A stretch of DNA of 14,000 nucleotides from Owenia fusiformis (taxonomy: Eukaryota; Annelida; Polychaeta; Sabellida; Oweniidae), in contig CAIIXF020000010.1 in the NCBI GenBank assembly GCA_903813345.2, positions 32,954,425-32,968,424 on the forward strand, in the 5' to 3' direction. A model generated the notes under the pieces. It had not been told where the DNA came from and ran no database searches. It was given only the letters and a program-made list of their open reading frames with translations. Position 1 is the first letter of the stretch. Each line of letters opens with the position of its first letter. Shown piece by piece: positions 1-8,759 of the stretch. The position numbers and the translations under genes are program-made.

Positions 1-989
1 AATCCTAAAAGTGTAGTGCCAGAATTGCAAAAATAAGGAAAAACTATGAATTTGACCTAGATTTTGACCTAGGCATTTTGGTGTCCAAATATTGAAACTA
101 GGTAGCTTTTGAGGTCCCCTTCTTTTATAGGAATTCATTATCTTAAGCTGTACTCAATCTATATCTCGTATTTTACACTTCAAAAAAATCTTTTTTCCTT
201 GACTTTCTATCAGGATAACATCAGATCGATTTTTCTCCAAATTTCAAAACGCCATAACTTTCAAACCGGAAGTCGGATCGAAATTTGATTTAAAGATTCG
301 GATTCCTGACAAAATTCTACCCCTTATTCATAATTCATACGTTAAATTTGGCGAATTTTTATTTTGACCTAATTTTTGGACACGCCATAACTTTGGAACC
401 GGAAGTCGGATCGAAATTTGGTTTGCAGATTCGGATTCCTGAGAAAATTCTACATTTAATTCATAACTCATATGTTAAATTTGGAGAATTTTTTGTTTTG
501 ACCTACTTTTCGGACACCATATCTCAAAAGTGGGTCAAAATACTCTCTGACGGCAAAAGGCTAACACTATTAGCACACTCTTTGCTACCTGTTTACAGAA
601 TTTTGAAGCAAATCCTAAAAGTGTAGTGCCAGAATCGCAAAAATAAGGAAAAACTCTGAATTTGACCTAGATTTTGACCTAGGCATTTTGCTGTCCAAAT
701 TTTAATGCTAGATAGCCTTAGAGGTCCCCTTCTTTTATAGGCTTTCATTATGTTAAGCTGTACTCAGTCTATATCTCGTATTTTACACTTCGAAGAAGTC
801 TTTTTCCCCATTGACTTAACATGGGGCACCAAATGTAGCGATTTTGAGATTTCAAAACGCTATAACTTCTGAACCGGAAGTCGGATCGAAATTTTGTTTG
901 CAGATTTGGATTTCTGAGATAATTCTACACTTATTTGATAATTTACACGTTGAATTTGGAGAACTTTTTATGTTCTGACCTACATTTCG

Positions 990-1317
990 GACGTAATTTC
1001 TCAAAATCGGTAAGAGTAATCAAAAAACGATTTGCCTTTCGGAATTAGCTTTTTTTCTAAGGAACATGATGAAAAAAACCCGGAGCAAAAATACCGAAGG
1101 ACGACTGAGAAAACTTGTAAAATAGTGAAAACCCACGATTTGACCTAGTTCTTGACCTTTGACCTAGATAAACATTTGACCTAATTTCCCAGAAACTAGG
1201 TTTCATAACCTAGTTAACTATATTAGCAGATTTAAGTAAGTCCTTCTAGTTGCTGAGAAAAAGTGTTCGGAAAGAAAGAAAGAATAACTAGACATGTAAA
1301 TTGAACAAGTTCAATTT
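990..1317 (+). repeat. Tail module T1 core, with TGACCT cluster and palindrome
   Basis: This opens with TCTCAAAATCGGTAAGAG and continues through AACCCGGAGC and ACGACTGAGAAAACTTG. It then has a cluster of TGACCT half-sites at 1141-1146, 1153-1158, 1160-1165 and 1177-1182. The middle pair has exactly one base between half-sites, which on the minus strand reads AGGTCA-A-AGGTCA, the consensus DR1 element bound by nuclear receptors such as RXR, HNF4 and COUP-TF. A short GAAA microsatellite (about 1270-1284) follows. The core ends with the AAATTGAAC-AA-GTTCAATTT palindrome at 1298-1317. The match is seen directly; any receptor binding is inference. Confidence 0.75.
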
Positions 1318-1406
1318 AAGACTCCAGATTTAAGACTTGTTTTAAGCTGAGTCATCCAATTACTTGTAAGCTGAGTCATTCACTATAAGCCGAGTCAGCT
1401 AGAATA
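1318..1406 (+). repeat. 19-bp GAGTCA minisatellite at the end of T1
   Basis: After a single GACTCCAGATT element, three degenerate units starting at 1345, 1369 and 1388 carry AGCTGAGTCATCC, AGCTGAGTCATTC and AGCCGAGTCAGCT. The first is spaced 24 bp from the second, the others 19 bp. TGAGTCA (1348-1354 and 1372-1378) equals the AP-1 consensus, probably by chance. The same 19-bp family reappears in T4 near 7679-7735. About 30 bp of unassigned sequence separates it from the next satellite unit. Confidence 0.65.
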
Positions 1407-3972
1407 TAGACATTTTGACAACTCTTAAGAATGTTATCTTTGACTCCATATGCATGACATGGGGATATCATCATATCGACTTTTCGAGACTTCAAACCGC
1501 TATAACTATCTAACCAGAAGTTTGATCGAAAATCAGTTTATAGATTCGGATTCCTGAGAAAATTCTACCCTTAATTCATAACTCATTTTATTTTGACCTA
1601 CTTTACGGACACCATATCTCAAAAGTGGGTCAAAATACTCTCTGACGGCAAAAGGCTAACACTATTAGCACACTCTTTGCTACCTGTATACAAAATTTTG
1701 AAGCAAATCCTAAAAGTGTAGTGCCAGAATCGCAAAAATAAGGAAAAACTATGAATTTGACCTCGATTTTGACCTAGGCATTTTGGTGTCCAAATATTGA
1801 AACTAGGTAGCTTTTGAGGTCCCCTTCTTTTATAGGAATTCATTATCTTAAGCTGTACTCAATCTATATCTCGTATTTTACACTTCAAAAAATCTTTTTT
1901 CTTTGACTTTCTATCAGGATAACATCAGATCGATTTTTCTCGAAATTTCAAAACGCCATAACTTTCAAACCGGAAGTCGGATCGAAATTTGATTTAAAGA
2001 TTCGGATTCCTGACAAAATTCTACCCCTCATTCATAACTCATACGTTAAATTTGGCGAATTTTTATTTTGACCTACTTTTCGGACATGCCATAACTTTGG
2101 AACCGGAAGTCGGATCGAAATTTGATTTGCAGATTCGGATTCCTGAGAAAATTCTACTCTTAATTCATAACTCATATGTAAAATTTGGAGAATTTTTTAT
2201 TTTGACCTACTTTTCGGACACCATATCTCAAAAGTGGGTCAAAATACTCTCTGACGGCAAAAGGCTAACACTATTAGCCCACTCTTTGCTACCTGTATAC
2301 AAAATTTTGAAGCAAATCCTAAAAGTGTAGTGCCAGAATCGCAAAAATAAGGAAAAACTATGTATTTGACCTAGATTTTGACCTAGGGATTTTTGTGTCC
2401 AAATTTTAAAGCTAGATAGCCTTCGAGGTCCCCTTCTTTAATAGACTTTCAGAATCTTAAGCTGTACTCAGTCTTTATCTGGTATTTTACACTTCAAAAA
2501 AATCTTTTTTCTCATTGACATTACATGGGGCACCAAAATTAGCGATTTTTGAGCTTTCAGAACGCCATAACTTCCCAACGAAAAGTCGAATTGAAATTTG
2601 GTTTGCAGATTCGGATTCCTGAGAAAATTCTACCCTTAATTCATAACTCATAAGTTAAATTATGAGAAATTTTTATTTTGACCTACTTTACGGACACCAT
2701 ATCTCAAAAGTGGGTCAAAATACTTTCTGACGGCAAAAGGCTCTCACTATTAGCACACTCTTTCCTACCTGTATACAAAATTTTGAAGCAAATCCTAAAA
2801 GTGTAGTGCCAGAATCGCAAAAATAAGGAAAAACTATGAATTTGACCTAGATTTTGACCTAGGCATTTTGGTGTCCAAATTTTAAAGCTAGATAGCCTTC
2901 GAGGTCCCCTTCTTTTATAGGCTTTCAGAATGTTAAGCTGTACTCAGTTTATATCTGGTATTTTACACTTCAAAAAAATCTTTTTTTCTCATTGACATAA
3001 CATGGGGCACCAAATTTAGCGATTTTTGAGCTTTCAAAACGCCATAACTTCCGAACCGAAGGTCGGATTGAAATTTAGTTTGCAGATTCGGATTCCTGGG
3101 AAAATTCTACCCTTAAATCATAGCTCATATGTTAAATTTTGAGAACATTTTATTTTGACCTACTTTTCGGACACCATATCTCAAAAGTGGGTCAAAATAC
3201 TTTTTGACGGCAAAAGGCTAACACTATTAGCACACTCTCTGCTACCTGTGTGCAAAATTTTGAAGCAAATTATTAAAGTGTAGTGTCAGAATCGCAAAAA
3301 TAAGAAAATACTATAAATTTGACCTAGATTTTGACCTAGGCATTTTGCTGTCCAAATTTTAAAGCTAGATAGCCTTCGAGGTGCTCTTCTTTAATAGGCT
3401 TTCATTATGTTAAGCTGTACTCAGTCTATATCTCGTATTTAACACTTCGAAGAAGTCTTTTTCCCCATTGACTTAACATGGGGCGCCAAATTAAGCGATT
3501 TTGAGATTTCAAAACGCTGTAACTTCCGAACCGGAAGTCGGATTGAAATTTTGTTTGCAGATTTAGATTCCTGAGATCATTCTACACCTATTTGATAATT
3601 CACACGTTGAATTTGGAGGACTTTTTATGTTCTGACCTACTTTTCGGACGTCATTTCTCAAAATCGGTAAGAGTAATCAAAAAACGATTTGCCTTTCGGA
3701 ATTAGCTTTTTATCTAAGCTACAAGATGAAAAAAACCCGGAGCCAAAATACCGAAGGACGACTGAGAAAACTTGTAAAATAGTGAAAACTAACGATTTGA
3801 CCTAGATTTTGACGTTTGACCTAGATAAACATTTGACCTAATTTCCCAGAAACTAGGTCTCATTACCCAGTTGACTGTGTTAGCAGATTTAAGTAAGTCC
3901 TTCTAGTTGCTGAGAAAACTGGTTCGGAAAGAAAAATAATAATAATAATAATAAGAAAACTGGCAAAAGCAA

Positions 3973-3999
3973 TAGACTCCAGATGAAATCTGGAGTCTA
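3973..3999. repeat. Perfect hairpin, loop GAA
   Basis: Arms TAGACTCCAGAT and ATCTGGAGTCTA (12 bp, perfect) flank a GAA loop. The other hairpins of this family in the window (7538, 7591, 9087, 9138, 9196, 9254) have TTC-type loops. The loop here is therefore in the opposite orientation relative to the surrounding satellite. Confidence 0.85.
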
Positions 4000-4013
4000 A
4001 TAACTAGATTGGT

Positions 4014-4034
4014 AAATTGAACAAAGTTCAATTT
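4014..4034. repeat. Palindrome AAATTGAAC/GTTCAATTT in T2
   Basis: Nine-bp perfect arms around an AAA loop. The same palindrome is present in T1 (1298-1317, loop AA), T3 (5784-5804, loop AAA) and T4 (7634-7653, loop GA). Both arms are unchanged in all four copies while the loop varies. Confidence 0.85.
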
Positions 4035-4055
4035 AAGACTCCAGATTGATTTACT

Positions 4056-4250
4056 TGAGTAAAGAGCTGAGTAAGTAACTGAGTAGGAAGCTGAGTAAGT
4101 AGATGATTAAGTAATTGAGTAAGTAGCTGAGTAGGTAGCTGAGTAAGCAGCTGAGCAGGTAGCTGAGTAAGTAGCTGAGTAAGTAGCTGAGTAGGTAGCT
4201 GAGTAGGTAGCTAAGTAGGTAGCCAAATAGGTAAGTAGGTAGGTAAGTAG
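4056..4250 (+). repeat. 12-bp minisatellite (GCTGAGTAAGTA type) ending T2
   Basis: About sixteen degenerate copies of GCTGAGTAAGTA or GCTGAGTAGGTA run to a GTAGGTAGGTAAGTAG end. The minisatellite begins AGCTGAGT, like the 19-bp family in T1 and T4, so both may have grown from one seed. Because 12 is a multiple of three, the frames stay open and the minus strand reads as repeated Tyr-Leu-Leu-Ser; this is a by-product of the repeat, not a gene. Confidence 0.85.
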
Positions 4251-4720
4251 AAATTTTTGACTGGAAGTCGGATTGAAGTTTGGTTTGCAGATTTGGATTC
4301 CTGAGAAAATTCTACCCTTAATTCATAACTCATAAGTTAAATTATGAGAACTTTTTATTTTGACCTACTTTACAGACACCATATCTCAAAAGTGGGTCAA
4401 AATACTTTCTGACGGCAAAAGGCTCTCACTATTAGCACACTCTTTGCTACCTGTATACAAAATGTTGAAGCAAATCCTAAAAGTGTAGTGCCAGAATCGC
4501 AAAAATAAGGAAAAACTATGAATTTGACCTAGATTTTGACCTAGGCATTTTGGTGTCCAAATATTGAAACTAGGTAGCTTTTGAGGTCCCCTTCTTTTAT
4601 AGGAATTCATTATCTTAAGCTGTACTCAATCTATATCTCGTATTTTACACTTCAAAAAAATCTTTTTTCCTTGACTTTCTATCAGGATACCATCAGATCG
4701 ATTTTCCAAAATTTCAAAAC

Positions 4721-4853
4721 GCCATAACTTCTGAACCGGAAGTCGGATCGAAATTTAATTTAAAGATTCGGATTCCTGACAAAATTCTACTCCTAATTCA
4801 TAACTCATACGTTAAATTTGGCGAATTTTTATTTTGACCTACTTTTCGGACAC
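4721..4853 (+). repeat. Type example of module A (about 132 bp)
   Basis: This is a clean A module flanked by another A, so both borders are visible: GCCATAACTT at 4721 recurs at 4854. In order it holds the GCCATAACTT box, the CCGGAAGTCGGATCG core, GATTCGGATTCCTGA, an ATTCATAACTCATACG box, and TTTTGACCTACTTTTCGGACA at the end. In the best-preserved copies elsewhere (3522-3538, 6615-6631, 8638-8654) the first part forms a perfect 7-bp-arm palindrome, ACTTCCG-AAC-CGGAAGT. A modules occur about 20 times in the window, and one A-A doublet is present in each of the five higher-order units. Confidence 0.85.
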
Positions 4854-4985
4854 GCCATAACTTTGGAACCGGAAGTCGGATCGAAATTTGGTTTGCAGAT
4901 TCGGATTCCTGAGAAAATTCTACTCTTAATTCTTATCTCATATGTTAAATTTGGAGAATTTTTTATTTTGACCTACTTTTCGGAC

Positions 4986-5328
4986 ACCATATCTCAAAAG
5001 TGGGTCAAAATACTCTCTGACGGCAAAAGGCTAACACTATTAGCCCACTCTTTGCTACCTGTATACAAAATTTTGAAGCAAATCCTAAAAGTGTAGTGCC
5101 AGAATCGCAAAAATAAGGAAAAACTATGAATTTGACCTAGATTTTGACCTAGGCATTTTGGTGTCCAAATATTGAAACTAGGTAGCTTTTGAGGTCCCCT
5201 TCTTTTATAGGAATTCATTATCTTAAGCTGTACTCAATCTATATCTCGTATTTTACACTTCAAAAATTTTTTTTCCTTGACTTTCTATCAGGATAACATC
5301 AGATCGATTTTTCTCGAAATTTCAAAAC
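4986..5328 (+). repeat. Type example of module B (about 343 bp)
   Basis: The B module always follows an A. It runs from ACACCATATCTCAAAAGTGG, through CTGACGGCAAAAGGCTAACA and GTGTAGTGCCAGAATCGC, to a pair of TGACCT half-sites separated by AGATTT (6 bp). Then come GAGGTCCCCTTCTTTTATAGG, TTAAGCTGTACTCA and an end that exists in two flavours (CTTTCTATCAGG or CATGGGGCACC). Ten full copies and one partial copy are present. Open frames across it in both directions are repeat-derived and show no coding signature I can support. Confidence 0.82.
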
Positions 5329-5458
5329 GCCATAACTTTAAAACGGGAAGTCGGATCGAAATTTGGTTTGCAGATTCGGATTCCTGAGGAAATTCTACCC
5401 TTATTCCATAGCTCATATGTTAAATTTTGAGAACTTTTTTAGTTTGACCTACTTTCCG

Positions 5459-5825
5459 GACGCCATATCTCAAAATCGCTAAGAGTAATCAAAAAACGGA
5501 TGGCACACTCTCGATTTGTTTTTTTCTAAGCTACATGATGAAAAAAAGATGAAGGAGTAACGACAATAAGCAACGAAGATAATTGACAGAATGTTGATTT
5601 GACCTTAATTTGACCTAGTTCTTGACCTTTGACCTAGATACAAATTTGACCTAATTTCCCAGAAACTAGGTTGATGGGCTATGTTAGCCATGTAAGTTGG
5701 TTAAAGTAAGTTCTCCTAGTTACTGAGAAAACGTGTACGGAAAGAAAGAAAGAAAGAAAAATAATAATAATAACTAGATTGGTAAATTGAACAAAGTTCA
5801 ATTTAAGACTCCAGATTGATTTACT
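5459..5825 (+). repeat. Tail module T3 core, no hairpin
   Basis: A divergent T core: the segment at about 5495-5590 differs strongly from T1, T2 and T4. The TGACCT cluster is kept and enlarged to five half-sites (5600-5605, 5611-5616, 5623-5628, 5630-5635, 5647-5652), with a perfect DR1 at 5623-5635. A GAAA tract (about 5739-5758) and an ATA tract (about 5761-5772) come next. The palindrome at 5784-5804 and a single GACTCCAGATT half-element follow. The TAGACTCC hairpin is absent. Confidence 0.75.
5784..5804. repeat. Palindrome AAATTGAAC/GTTCAATTT in T3
   Basis: Nine-bp perfect arms, AAA loop, identical to the copy in T2. Confidence 0.85.
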
Positions 5826-6003
5826 TGTGTAAAGAGCTGAGTAAGTACCTGAGTAGGAAGCTGAGTAAGTAGATGATTAAGTAAATGAGTAAGTAGCTTA
5901 GTAGGCAGCTGAGTAAGTAGCTGAGTAAGCAACTGAGTAGATAGCTGAGTAAGTAGCTAAGTATGTAGCTAAGTAGGTAGCCGAGTAGGTAGGTAGGTAA
6001 GTA
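5826..6003 (+). repeat. 12-bp minisatellite (GCTGAGTAAGTA type) ending T3
   Basis: The same family and starting sequence as in T2 (AAAGAGCTGAGTAAGTA), with about fifteen degenerate units. Shared variant units near the start (GAGTAGGAAGCTG, then TAGATGATTAAGTAA) show that the T2 and T3 minisatellites descend from one copy and have since gained or lost units. Confidence 0.85.
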
Positions 6004-7537
6004 GGAATATTTGACCGGTAGTCGGATTGAAATTTGATTTGCAGATTCGGATTCCTGAGAAAATTCTACCCTTAATTCATAACTCATACGTTAAATTTGG
6101 AGAACCTTTCATGTTGACCTACATTTCGGGCACTATATCTCAAAAGTGGGTCGAAATACTTTCTGACGGCAAAAGGCTAACACTATTAGCACACTCTTTG
6201 CTACCTGTATACAAAATTTTGAAGCAAATAATTAAAGTGTAGTGTCAGAATCGCAAAAATAAGTAAAAACTATAAATTTGACCTAGATTTTGACCTAGGC
6301 ATTTTGGTGTTCAAATTTTGAAGCAAGATAGCTTTTGAGGTCCCTTTCTTTTATAGGCTTTCATTATGTAAAGCTGTACTCAGTCTATATCTCGTATTTT
6401 ACACTTCAAAAAAATCTTTTTTCCCATTGCCATAATATGGGGCACCAAATTTAGCGATTTTTGAGCTTTCAAAACGCCATAACTTCTGAACGGGAAGTCA
6501 GATCGAAATTTGGTTTGCAGATTCGGATTTCTGAGAAAATTTTACCCCTAATTCATAACACATACGTTAAATTTAGCGAATTTTTATTTTGACCTACTTT
6601 TTGGACACGGCATAACTTCCGAACCGGAAGTCGGATCGAATTTTGATTTGCAGATTCGGATTCCTGGGAAAATTCTACCCATAATTCATAGCTTATATGT
6701 TAAATTTGGAGAACTTTTTATTTTGACCTACATTTCGGACACCATATCTCAAAAGTGGGTCAAAATACTTTCTGACGGCAAAAGGCTAACACTATTAGCA
6801 CACTCTTTGCTACCTGAATACAAAATTTTGAAGCAAATAATTAAAGTGTAGTGTCACAATCGTAAAAAGAAGGAAAAGCTGTGAATTTGACCTTGATTTT
6901 GACCTAGGCATTTTGGTGTCCAAATTTTGAAGTTATGTAGCTTTTGAGGTCCCCTTCTTTTATAGGCATTCATTGTGTTAAGCTGTACTCAGTCTATATC
7001 TTGTATTTTACACTTCGAAAAAGTCTTTTTTCCCATTGGCTTAACATGGGCACCAAATTTAGCGATTTTTGAGATTTCAAAACGCCATAACTTCCAAACC
7101 AGTAGTCGGATCGAAATTTTGTTTGCAGATTCGGATTCCTGAGATAATTCTACACTTATTTGATGATTCACACGTTGAATTGTGAGAACTTTTTATGTTC
7201 TGACCTACTTTTCGGACGCCATATCTCAAAATCGGTAAGAGTAATCGAAAAAACGGTTTGCCATTCACAATAAGCTTTTTCTAAGGAACATGATGAAAGA
7301 AACCCGGAGCGAAAATACTGAAGGACGACTGAGAAAACTTGTAAAATAGGGAAAAACCACGATTTGACCTAGTTCTTGACCTTTGACCTAGATAAACATT
7401 TGACCTAATTTCCCAGAAACTAGGTATCATTACCTAGTTGACTATGTTAGCAGATTTAAGTTAGTCCTTCTAGTTGCTGAGAAAAAGTGTTCGGAAAGAA
7501 AGAATAATAATAATAATAAGAAAACTGGCAAAAGCAA

Positions 7538-7618
7538 TAGACTCCAGATTTTCATCTGGAGTCTAATAATAAGAAAACTGGCAAAAGCAATAGACTCCAG
7601 ATTTTCATCTGGAGTCTA
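7538..7618. repeat. Two tandem perfect hairpins in T4
   Basis: Hairpins at 7538-7565 and 7591-7618 each have 12-bp perfect arms (TAGACTCCAGAT/ATCTGGAGTCTA) and a TTTC loop. They are 53 bp apart, joined by AATAAGAAAACTGGCAAAAG. The two copies appear identical, so the duplication is recent. Confidence 0.88.
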
Positions 7619-7633
7619 ATAACTAGATTTTGG

Positions 7634-7653
7634 AAATTGAACGAGTTCAATTT
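7634..7653. repeat. Palindrome AAATTGAAC/GTTCAATTT in T4
   Basis: Nine-bp perfect arms with a GA loop. Confidence 0.85.
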
Positions 7654-7678
7654 CAGACTCCAGATCTAGACTTTTTTT

Positions 7679-7735
7679 AGCCGAGTCATCCAGAATAAGC
7701 CGAGTCATCCAAAATAAGCTGAGTCATCCAGAAAA
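7679..7735 (+). repeat. Three 19-bp repeats (AGCCGAGTCATCCAGAATA)
   Basis: Units start at 7679, 7698 and 7717 and differ at one or two positions. They belong to the same family as the T1 minisatellite at 1345-1406. Confidence 0.85.
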
Positions 7736-7945
7736 AGATAGATGGATAACATAGAAAGGGAGGATAGGATAGAATAGGAAGGAACGATAGGATAGAATAA
7801 GAAAGAAGGATAGGATAGAACAGAATAGGAAGAAAGGATATGATAGGGGAGGATAGGATAGGAAGGATAGGAAGGAAATGATACGAAGGAAGGATAGATA
7901 GGAGGGATAGGATAGGATAGGGTAAGATCAGATAGGAAGAATGGA
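7736..7945 (+). repeat. GGATA-type purine-rich repeat ending T4
   Basis: About 200 bp of degenerate 5-bp and related units (GGATAGGATAG, GGAAGGA, GATAGAATAG). The plus strand is almost free of C. Only this tail has it. It is adjacent to the truncated start of unit 5. It does not match a known telomere repeat such as TTAGG or TTAGGG. Confidence 0.85.
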
Positions 7946-8759
7946 TGAATTTTTCAATATTTTCTTCTCTACTCTTGACTTTCTATCAGGATACCATCAG
8001 ATCGATTTTCCGAAATTTCAAAACGCCATAACTTCCGAACCAGGAGTCGAATCGAAATTTGATTTAAAGATTCGGATTCCTGACAAAATTCTACCCCTAT
8101 TTCATAACTCATACGTTAAATTTAGCGAATTTTTATTTTGACCTACTTTTCGGACACGCCATAACTTCGGAACCGGAAGTGGGATCGAAATTTGGTTTGT
8201 AGATTCGGATTCCTGAGAAAATTCTATACTTAATTCATTACTCAAACGTTAAATTTGGAGAATTTTTTATTTTAACCAACTTTTCGGACACCATATCTCA
8301 AAAGTGGGGCGAAATACTTTCTGACGGCAAAAGGCTAACACTATTAGCACACTCTTGGCTACATGTATACAAAATTTCGAAGAATATAATTAATCTGTAG
8401 TGTCAGAATAGCAAAATTAAGGAAAAACTTTGAATTTGACCTAGATTTTGACCTAGGCATTTTGGTGTCCAAATTTTGAAGCTAGATGGCTTTGAGGTCC
8501 CATTCTTTTAAAAGCTTTCATTATATTTAGCTGAACTCAGTCTATATTTCGTATTTTTCACTTCAAAAAAATCTTTTTTCCCATTGACTTAACATGGGCA
8601 CCAAATTTAGCGATTTTTGAGCTTTCAAAACGCCATAACTTCCGAACCGGAAGTCCGATCCGAATTTGGTTTTCAGATTCGGAATCCTGAGAAAATATCC
8701 TATAAGACTAATATCCTAGACATTTGATTCGGAGAACTTTTTTTTGGACCTCGTTTTCG

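Larger units (their letters stand above)
1..1435 (+). repeat. Satellite higher-order unit 1 (left-truncated by window)
   Basis: It begins inside a B module (1 to about 250). It continues with two adjacent A modules (landmarks 266 and 399), a full B (about 517-860), an A (872) and tail T1 (about 990-1435). Exact ACCGGAAGT cores are at 265-273, 398-406 and 873-881. The B modules carry paired TGACCT half-sites six bases apart, for example at 53-58 and 65-70. The opening B segment is nearly identical to the one near 5082-5320, pointing to recent amplification or gene conversion. The right end is set where the tail minisatellite gives way to sequence resembling the end of a B module, so that border is soft. 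Confidence 0.8.
3648..4055 (+). repeat. Tail module T2 core with one hairpin
   Basis: The core is the same as T1 but its DR1 is damaged: TGACGT-T-TGACCT at 3810-3822, with flanking half-sites at 3798-3803 and further on. It contains an ATA microsatellite at about 3935-3954, a perfect hairpin at 3973-3999 and the AAATTGAAC palindrome at 4014-4034. The right arm of the hairpin (3987-3998) can also pair with AGACTCCAGATT at 4036-4047, enclosing the AAATTGAAC palindrome, so two mutually exclusive foldings are possible. Confidence 0.75.
1436..4251 (+). repeat. Satellite higher-order unit 2 (expanded, two extra A-B blocks)
   Basis: The module order read from landmarks is A (1513) B, A (1970), A (2100) B, A (2577) B, A (3054) B, A (3528), T2. 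Compared with the other units it has two additional A-B blocks, about 954 bp in all. The first A is the most diverged in the array (AACCAGAAGTTTGATC in place of the usual core), as expected just after a tail. The later A modules at 2577 and 3054 also share unusual cores and look like local duplicates. The B modules end in two flavours: one with CTTTCTATCAGGATAACATC (near 1908) and one with CATGGGGCACCAAA (near 2525, 3000 and 3477). Confidence 0.8.
4252..6004 (+). repeat. Satellite higher-order unit 3 (canonical)
   Basis: Canonical order: A (4260) B, A (4735), A (4867) B, A (5343), T3, about 1.75 kb in total. It starts abruptly inside an A module after the T2 minisatellite, without the usual GCCATAACTT lead-in, so the A here is clipped at its left side. 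Both B modules end in the CTTTCTATCAGG flavour and are almost identical to each other, unlike most other units, which suggests homogenisation within the unit. Exact ACCGGAAGT cores are at 4735-4743 and 4868-4876. Confidence 0.82.
7214..7674 (+). repeat. Tail module T4 core with two hairpins
   Basis: A T core close to T1. TGACCT half-sites are at 7365-7370, 7377-7382, 7384-7389 and 7401-7406, with a perfect DR1 at 7377-7389. A GAAAGAAT and ATA microsatellite (about 7495-7520) is followed by a 53-bp direct repeat that contains a hairpin in each copy, and then the AAATTGAAC palindrome at 7634-7653. The right hairpin arm can alternatively pair with AGACTCCAGAT at 7655-7665. Confidence 0.75.
6005..7945 (+). 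repeat. Satellite higher-order unit 4 (canonical, long tail)
   Basis: Order: A (6013) B, A (6489), A (6621) B, A (7097), T4. The module order is the same as in unit 3, but both B modules end in the CATGGGGCACC flavour. The tail is the longest in the window, with two hairpins, the AAATTGAAC palindrome, three 19-bp GAGTCATCC repeats and then about 200 bp of GGATA-type repeat. The A at 6615-6631 keeps the perfect ACTTCCG-AAC-CGGAAGT palindrome. Confidence 0.8.

Noticed and set aside
348-5096. Recurring 92-codon open frame on the plus strand (348-626, 2052-2330, 4818-5096; shorter forms at 6027 and 6648)
   Set aside because: It spans A plus B modules, begins at TTG and contains no ATG in any of the three full-length copies. 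Between the first two copies I count about equal silent and replacing codon differences, too few to claim purifying selection. Other A-B copies are interrupted. It is repeat-derived.
1619-5218. Recurring 74-codon minus-strand frame (1619-1843, 4386-4610, 4994-5218) with a true ATG
   Set aside because: The three copies are nearly identical because the satellite is. The differences I checked (Arg/Leu, Lys/Asn, Val/Glu, Cys/Trp) mostly change amino acids. There is no recognisable domain or gene context.
5821-6087. Minus-strand frame rich in Tyr-Leu-Leu-Ser repeats that looks like a membrane protein
   Set aside because: It is the reverse reading of the 12-bp minisatellite, whose length is a multiple of three and therefore stays open without coding for anything.
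7736-7945. Telomeric repeat from the GGATA units
   Set aside because: The units are degenerate and no permutation of them matches TTAGG, TTAGGG or other common telomere repeats.
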